This document shows positions 32,598-36,844 of a stretch of 36,844 nucleotides of DNA, in pieces. Below the pieces are notes generated by a model. The model made no database searches and had not been told where the DNA came from. It saw nothing but the letters and a program-made list of their open reading frames with translations. The translations under genes and the position numbers were made by a program. Within the stretch, counting starts at the first letter, position 1; every line of letters starts with the position of its first letter. The DNA lies in the NCBI GenBank assembly GCA_030765125.1, contig JAVCDD010000122.1, positions 1 through 36,844 of the forward strand, in the 5' to 3' direction. This DNA comes from Candidatus Hatepunaea meridiana. GTDB taxonomy: Bacteria; Electryoneota; AABM5-125-24; Hatepunaeales; Hatepunaeaceae.

Positions 32598-35465
32598 ATG
32601 ACCAAATCGAATATACAAAACGAATTCTGGGATTTAACCGAACTTAATGAATATGTCGCTATTGATATCGAGACAACCGGACTTGATTCTAAAAAAGACG
32701 TCATCATTGAATTGGGCGCAGTCAGATTTAAAGAGGGTAAAGCAACAGATCGTTTCAGCGAATTTGTAAATCCTCTGCGCCGGTTACCTTCATTTATTAC
32801 CGAGTTAACCGGAATCAATGACAGAGATCTGCGCGATGCTCATCCTTTGATAGACCTCGCTGATAACTTCATTTCTTTTGTTGGTGATTCACAGATAGTT
32901 GGGCACCATATATCCTTTGATCTTGGTTTTCTGGAGGAATCGTCAGCTACGACAAAGCATTTTCATAAGAACCGAACTATTCCGCTGACGCACGATACGA
33001 ATCTTATTGCCCGCTTTCTATTCCCTTGTCTCGACAGCTATGGATTAAAACATCTTACTCACCTCTTTAATACTTTCGTCCGCCCTAAGCATCGTGCTGT
33101 AAAAGATGCTGAAGCAACCGGTGAACTGTTTAAGATATTTTTAATGAAGATGAGCGCCATACCTTTTAGGGAATTGTCAAATGGCTATAGGTTTGTCGAG
33201 GGCACCGCATCCCCGCTTGCCAACACCATTCGATCTGTTCGTAAAGCGCTGTCGGCTGGTTTTATTTCCTCGAAAAAACCACCTGACGCATTAAAAGGAA
33301 CGGTCTCCGGCAGAACTAATGTTTACAGCATTGACGGTGACAAACGCCCTGAAAAGCCGGTCGAAGATAGACATATACGCCGGTTGTTTTCTGATACTGA
33401 ACGTTTTCGGAAAGTAGTGCCCGGTTATCACCTCAGAGAAGAACAGGTCGGTATGGCAGTAATGACAGCAGGAGCTTTCCGGGAAGATGCAATTCTGGTC
33501 GTGGAAGCTGGTACAGGCGTGGGGAAATCACTTGGCTATCTGGTTCCAGCGCTGCTTTCCGGTGGTAGAGTGGTCATTTCCACGTTCACCAAGAACTTAC
33601 AGGATCAACTATTCTACGATGAAATCCCAAAACTCGGAAATCTGTTTAAATTTGGGTTCAAATCGGCGTTGCTTAAAGGAAGACGGAATTATTTCTGTCG
33701 TAATAAATGGAAGACATGGTTAATGACTCCGGAGCGGATTGCCTCACCGTTCTTACGTGAAAGAGCGGCTTTGATTTCACGCTGGATCGAAGCTACAAAC
33801 ACTGGAGATATTTCTGAGATCAATGCAATCAGGCAGGATCAGGGTGAAGGTTTCTTCCATTTGATTGCATCTGAACCGGGTTACTGCTCCGGACGTAATT
33901 GCAGCGAGTTCCATAACTGCCCGCTGATGCAAATCCGGCAAAAAGCGTTAAAAGCTGACTTGCTCATAGTAAACCATTCTTTGGTTATGACGGATTTGCA
34001 GAGTGAAGGCAGTCTCCTCGGTGATTTCGGCAGGATTGTCTTCGATGAAGCGCATCACATCGAGGACGTTGCCACCGATCAATTTGGCAGCGATATAACA
34101 GCGCCGGTGCTCAAATCTGTGCTGGAACGCATCAACCGGTTATGTCGGCGTAACAGCGAACTCTGGTTGACTTTAACCGGAGTGATTGGATCAAACAATC
34201 TAAGTTCAATCTCTGAAAAAGCAGCATCTGATGCAGGCGATCTTACAGAATCAGTAAGCAATCTATTCGATCAAGCGCGAGCGTTATTCGAGAGTAGAAT
34301 TACCAAAGGCGCCGTTTACTCCGAATCTTTCCGGTATGTTGTCGGTGATAGAATCTTTCAGGCTCTGTTTCAATTCGGCGCACCGTTAGTTGATGGTTTT
34401 AACGTTTTAAAAAAGACACTTGTAAACCTCAGGAAAGAGCTACAGGAATTTGAAGAGGACGATATACCCGCGCAACTCATTCAGGAATTACAGGGAGGTA
34501 TTGATCAGGTCAGTGAGCAACTGAGCAGCTTGCAATATTCGCTTACTGCTGATGACGAGAACCGCGTCTATTGGGTGGAGATACCGCCTGATATCAACAG
34601 AGCAGTCAGACTTAAGAGTGCTCCATTGGATGTGTCAAATTACCTGACCGATACGCTCTGGAAACGCCTGAATTCAGCGGTATTGACATCCGCGACTTTG
34701 GCTACAACGGCTGAAACAGGTGGCTTTGAACATCTCTTTTTACGGCTTGGATTGAACCTTTTAGATGAGGAACGGCTAAGAGCGGAAAAGTTCGGATCAC
34801 CATTTGATTTTCAAAAGAACTGTATAGTTTGTTACCCGTCGTATATAGCTTCTCCATCGGAAGATTACCGGGCGCATACTCAAGACGTTGCAAAGATATG
34901 CAGCGATCTTGCTCTGACTCATAGGCGAAATATGTTGATTTTATTTACTTCGTACAAGGCTATGCGCGCAGTTGAGTGGGAGCTTAAAACAGCTGTTTCA
35001 GGCAGTGGAATTGAGATTCTGGTTCAGGGAAAACCGGGTGGAAATGAACGGTTGGTCAATCGGTTCAGGAGGACTAAACGAGCAGTTTTATTGGGAACTT
35101 ATTCCCTCTGGGAGGGAATAGACGTTCCCGGCAAAGCGTTGCAGATCGTGGTTATCCCCCGTCTACCCTTTGATGTGCCTAACGATCCGGTAGTGGCAGC
35201 GCGAATCGATCACATTAGAAATATTGGCGGTAATCCGTTCTATGAGTTCCAGATGCCATCAGCTATCCTACGTCTGCGTCAGGGAACCGGAAGATTGATA
35301 AGGTTAACATCTGACCGTGGGCTTGTATTGGTTTTAGATCCACGCACTGTGACAAAGGGTTACGGTTCAAGGTTTCGACAAACAATACCGGGCAGGATTA
35401 TAATTCCGAAAAGCGAAGAACAGTTAAACGAGAATATAGCACAGTTTTTCGATGTTGGAAGGTAG
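32598..35465 (+). CDS. dinG: DnaQ-like exonuclease / DinG-family helicase fusion
   Basis: 955 residues. The N-terminal 3'-5' exonuclease (DEDDh) has ExoI DIETTG (Asp23, Glu25), ExoII HHISFDLGF and ExoIII HRAVKDAEAT. The C-terminal superfamily 2 helicase has Walker A EAGTGVGKS (about 300), DEAH-box FDEAHH (about 483), SATLATT and motif VI QGTGRLIR (about 895). Four Cys (YFC about 367; GYCSGRNCSEFHNC about 430-441) are placed as in the iron-sulfur site of XPD/DinG helicases. It should unwind and trim DNA at repair or transcription conflicts. Exonuclease-DinG fusions are known from Firmicutes, where the FeS cysteines are absent; having both is notable. No clear Shine-Dalgarno precedes the ATG. 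Confidence 0.93.
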   Translation: MTKSNIQNEFWDLTELNEYVAIDIETTGLDSKKDVIIELGAVRFKEGKATDRFSEFVNPLRRLPSFITELTGINDRDLRDAHPLIDLADNFISFVGDSQIVGHHISFDLGFLEESSATTKHFHKNRTIPLTHDTNLIARFLFPCLDSYGLKHLTHLFNTFVRPKHRAVKDAEATGELFKIFLMKMSAIPFRELSNGYRFVEGTASPLANTIRSVRKALSAGFISSKKPPDALKGTVSGRTNVYSIDGDKRPEKPVEDRHIRRLFSDTERFRKVVPGYHLREEQVGMAVMTAGAFREDAILVVEAGTGVGKSLGYLVPALLSGGRVVISTFTKNLQDQLFYDEIPKLGNLFKFGFKSALLKGRRNYFCRNKWKTWLMTPERIASPFLRERAALISRWIEATNTGDISEINAIRQDQGEGFFHLIASEPGYCSGRNCSEFHNCPLMQIRQKALKADLLIVNHSLVMTDLQSEGSLLGDFGRIVFDEAHHIEDVATDQFGSDITAPVLKSVLERINRLCRRNSELWLTLTGVIGSNNLSSISEKAASDAGDLTESVSNLFDQARALFESRITKGAVYSESFRYVVGDRIFQALFQFGAPLVDGFNVLKKTLVNLRKELQEFEEDDIPAQLIQELQGGIDQVSEQLSSLQYSLTADDENRVYWVEIPPDINRAVRLKSAPLDVSNYLTDTLWKRLNSAVLTSATLATTAETGGFEHLFLRLGLNLLDEERLRAEKFGSPFDFQKNCIVCYPSYIASPSEDYRAHTQDVAKICSDLALTHRRNMLILFTSYKAMRAVEWELKTAVSGSGIEILVQGKPGGNERLVNRFRRTKRAVLLGTYSLWEGIDVPGKALQIVVIPRLPFDVPNDPVVAARIDHIRNIGGNPFYEFQMPSAILRLRQGTGRLIRLTSDRGLVLVLDPRTVTKGYGSRFRQTIPGRIIIPKSEEQLNENIAQFFDVGR

Positions 35466-35515
35466 TGATCACTTGATACTTGTTACCTGATACTTGCTAC
35501 TTTCTAACTTTTTAT

Positions 35516-35544
35516 TTGCAAGATAGGCAAAGATTAATTATATT
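35516..35544 (+). promoter_or_regulatory. Promoter of tRNA-Glu
   Basis: TTGCAA (35516-35521) and TATATT (35539-35544) are separated by 17 nt; the predicted start near 35551 is about 14 nt before the tRNA. Confidence 0.65.
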
Positions 35545-35564
35545 ATTAAGTTCAATTTTAATCC

Positions 35565-35636
35565 GGCCCGTTCGTTCAGCGGTTAGGACGCTGGCCTCTC
35601 ACGCCAGTAACAGGGGTTCGATTCCCCTACGGGCTA
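35565..35636 (+). tRNA. tRNA-Glu (anticodon CTC)
   Basis: The 72-nt cloverleaf is complete: acceptor GGCCCGT/ACGGGCT (G-U at the first pair), D-stem GTTC/GGAC, anticodon stem CTGGC/GCCAG with loop CTCTCAC (anticodon CTC, reads GAG), T-arm AGGGG-TTCGATT-CCCCT and discriminator A. CCA is not encoded. The integrase remnant downstream suggests its 3' end serves as an attachment site. Confidence 0.97.
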
Positions 35637-35647
35637 CTGTTTTTTAA

Positions 35648-35678
35648 GGAGTTAGGTGATTTGCCTAACTCCTTTTTT
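35648..35678 (+). terminator. Intrinsic terminator of the tRNA-Glu transcript
   Basis: GGAGTTAGG (35648-35656) pairs with CCTAACTCC (35664-35672), followed by six T residues; AAGG/CCTT pairing extends the stem. Confidence 0.9.
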
Positions 35679-35685
35679 ATTGCTA

Positions 35686-35725
35686 TGGTCACAATATGGT
35701 CACACCGTGGTCACATGTGGTCACA
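35686..35725 (+). repeat. Four helically phased TGGTCACA direct repeats
   Basis: TGGTCACA starts at 35686, 35697, 35708 and 35718 (11, 11, 10-bp steps, about one helical turn). An AGGTCACA copy is at 35833-35840. They lie between the tRNA terminator and the integrase remnant, where arm-type integrase or excisionase sites are expected. Confidence 0.8.
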
Positions 35726-35843
35726 GTAGTTACTGGTCTTTTCTAATGTAACATACATGCAGATCAACCACTTCTATTATTAGGAAAAGGCTACCAGACA
35801 AGGAAGCCTCTTAATTGATTGTATTATTGAACAGGTCACAAAC

Positions 35844-36461
35844 TTACTTACCATAATCAAGTTGATTGATAGCTGATTTAACATGTTCTGGATCCAACGC
35901 AAGGTAATGCTTTTCAGTCACCTTCACGCTGGAATGTCCGAGAAGTTTACTGACAGTGTATATATCAATACCCTTGTTAATAAGAGCACTACCAAACGTT
36001 GATCTTAAACTGTGTAATGAATATTCCCTTGGTAAGTCAATCTTGCGAGCTAATCGACGGAATTTCATTGAAATTTGGTTCGACTGATAATTTGGAAATA
36101 GCAATCCTGTTCGGACTCCTCGGAATTTATATAATACCTTATATAACACATCGTTTATTGGAATGCTTCGCCTCTTTCCCATCTTACCAACCTCACCACG
36201 GATGAGTATCTGTCTTTTTACTAAATCAATGTCTTCCCAAGTTACACCGAGTGCTTCATTCCTTCGGCAACCGGTATGTAATAAGAATTGCAAATACGCC
36301 TTAAATTCACTGTCAGCATTTGTCAGCAATATCTGTATCTGATCTTCGGTAATCCATTTAGGTGGTTCGGTGTCTGGCAGTTTTAGTTGCTTGAAAGTTT
36401 TCTCCGGCAAATCTCCTTTCCATCCGAGTGATTTTGCCTGGTGGATAGCCGTGTTAAGCAC
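35844..36461 (-). pseudogene. Tyrosine recombinase/integrase, N-terminally truncated
   Basis: 205 residues from GTG 36461; the frame is open to about 36485, where a TGA closes it, and the residues before the GTG (TINIEIRVLNTAI) still look like integrase core-binding sequence. The catalytic domain is complete: Arg in TGCRRNEALGVTW, the beta-hairpin Lys region (GKRRSIP), HSLRSTFGS, LLGHSSVKVTEKHY with the nucleophile Tyr. About 100-180 residues of the arm- and core-binding domains are missing, so it is probably inactive or translated only as a catalytic fragment. The 3' end faces the tRNA-Glu and the phased repeats, as in tRNA-borne integrative elements. An unseen frameshift further upstream could also explain it. 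Confidence 0.8.
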
Positions 36462-36771
36462 TCTAATCTCAATATTGATTGTCGTTCATCACACACAAGC
36501 CGTTTGTGGCAGTAATGTGCGCATCTATTTCATATGGCGGTAGTTAAGCGTGAATCTATCTCTTACAGTCAATATATTTCTATCCACTACTGTCCGGTTA
36601 TAACTTATATAATATCAATTGGTTAGAAAATGGAGTCTCGTCACTTTTGTAATTTGTTCCCGTAAGTACTTGTAAAATAGGGGATTTCTCAAATAGAGTT
36701 ACACTCAAAATCTGTAGAATTGTGTAAAGGCTCTGTTCTAAGCATGACCGCATAAATATCTATAATATCAT
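36462..36771. other. Non-coding or decayed region upstream of the integrase remnant
   Basis: AT-rich sequence without a convincing gene on either strand. It would be expected to hold the missing N-terminal part of the integrase, but only weak possible fragments are visible (minus-strand EIDAHITATNGL in a different frame), so it is either replaced or heavily decayed. Confidence 0.5.
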
Positions 36772-36814
36772 CTTGACATAAGCTTAATTTTGTATTATCT
36801 TGTTGTCAAGGAGG
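36772..36814 (+). promoter_or_regulatory. Promoter with operator-like inverted repeat and strong Shine-Dalgarno
   Basis: TTGACA (36773-36778) with TATCTT 17 nt downstream (36796-36801) is a plausible promoter. CTTGACA (36772-36778) and TGTCAAG (36804-36810) form an inverted repeat around it. AAGGAGG (36808-36814) follows, placed for the ATG at 36822. Confidence 0.55.
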
Positions 36815-36821
36815 TAATACA

Positions 36822-36844
36822 ATGATCTTTGTACAATTAATAGA
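36822..36844 (+). CDS. Start of an unidentified gene (partial)
   Basis: ATG 36822 lies 7 nt after AAGGAGG and opens a frame (MIFVQLI) that runs off the right edge. The start site is convincing; seven residues are too few to name it. Confidence 0.6.

Noticed and set aside
35844..36461. Complete functional integrase
   Set aside because: The catalytic domain is intact, but the frame closes at a TGA within the core-binding domain and no N-terminal part is found upstream.

Overview
The window looks like a chromosomal segment of an uncultured bacterium of the FCB group (Bacteroidetes/Chlorobi/Fibrobacteres relatives and allied candidate phyla). This is inferred from a type IX secretion C-terminal sorting domain (gene at 22328-24040), a GWxTD-domain protein (27011-28426), long right-handed beta-helix/Ig-like surface proteins, and a TonB receptor with an N-terminal CarboxypepD_reg domain. 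No rRNA or other definitive taxonomic marker is present, so the phylum is not settled.

Layout. (1) 1-11186, minus strand: one uninterrupted open frame of more than 3728 codons, running off the left edge, for a giant modular secreted protein (beta-helix, nidogen-like, four ~1.4-kb propeller/HYDIN modules, cadherin/Ig repeats). (2) 11542-15811, plus strand: a consensus sigma70 promoter, a cobalamin riboswitch, a BtuB-like TonB receptor starting at a TTG with a strong Shine-Dalgarno, and a beta-propeller lipoprotein that resembles BtuG; together a vitamin B12 uptake unit. (3) 16062-17779, plus: lipoprotein, small membrane protein and SDR oxidoreductase. (4) 17937-28426, minus: dnaK, a carboxymuconolactone-decarboxylase-like protein, a TPR protein, a T9SS-sorted beta-helix protein, an M28 peptidase, an ABC ATPase and a GWxTD protein. 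(5) smc (minus, 28577-32137) divergent from a DnaQ-DinG exonuclease/helicase fusion (plus, 32598-35465). (6) A tRNA-Glu(CTC) with its own promoter and a terminator downstream, helically phased TGGTCACA repeats, an N-terminally truncated tyrosine integrase, and the first codons of a gene with an operator-like inverted repeat at the right edge: the end of an integrated or decayed element.

The most unusual property is a dense population of short palindromic elements of several sequence families. They fill nearly every intergenic space and also lie IN FRAME inside at least four protein genes: the giant surface protein, the BtuB-like receptor, the GWxTD protein and the SMC hinge. One family (core GACACTCTTGTC) occurs as single hairpins, as ~76-bp inverted pairs, as a possible transcription terminator and as a 36-bp tandem array encoding 12-residue repeats. 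A second (core CAGGTGTTAACACCTG) is found in two CDSs and two intergenic sites. A 13-bp core is shared by an intergenic inverted pair and the insert in the receptor gene. This resembles the protein-coding palindromic elements known from Rickettsia, but the sequences look unrelated and I do not recognise them. All coordinates were read by eye; no search was run.
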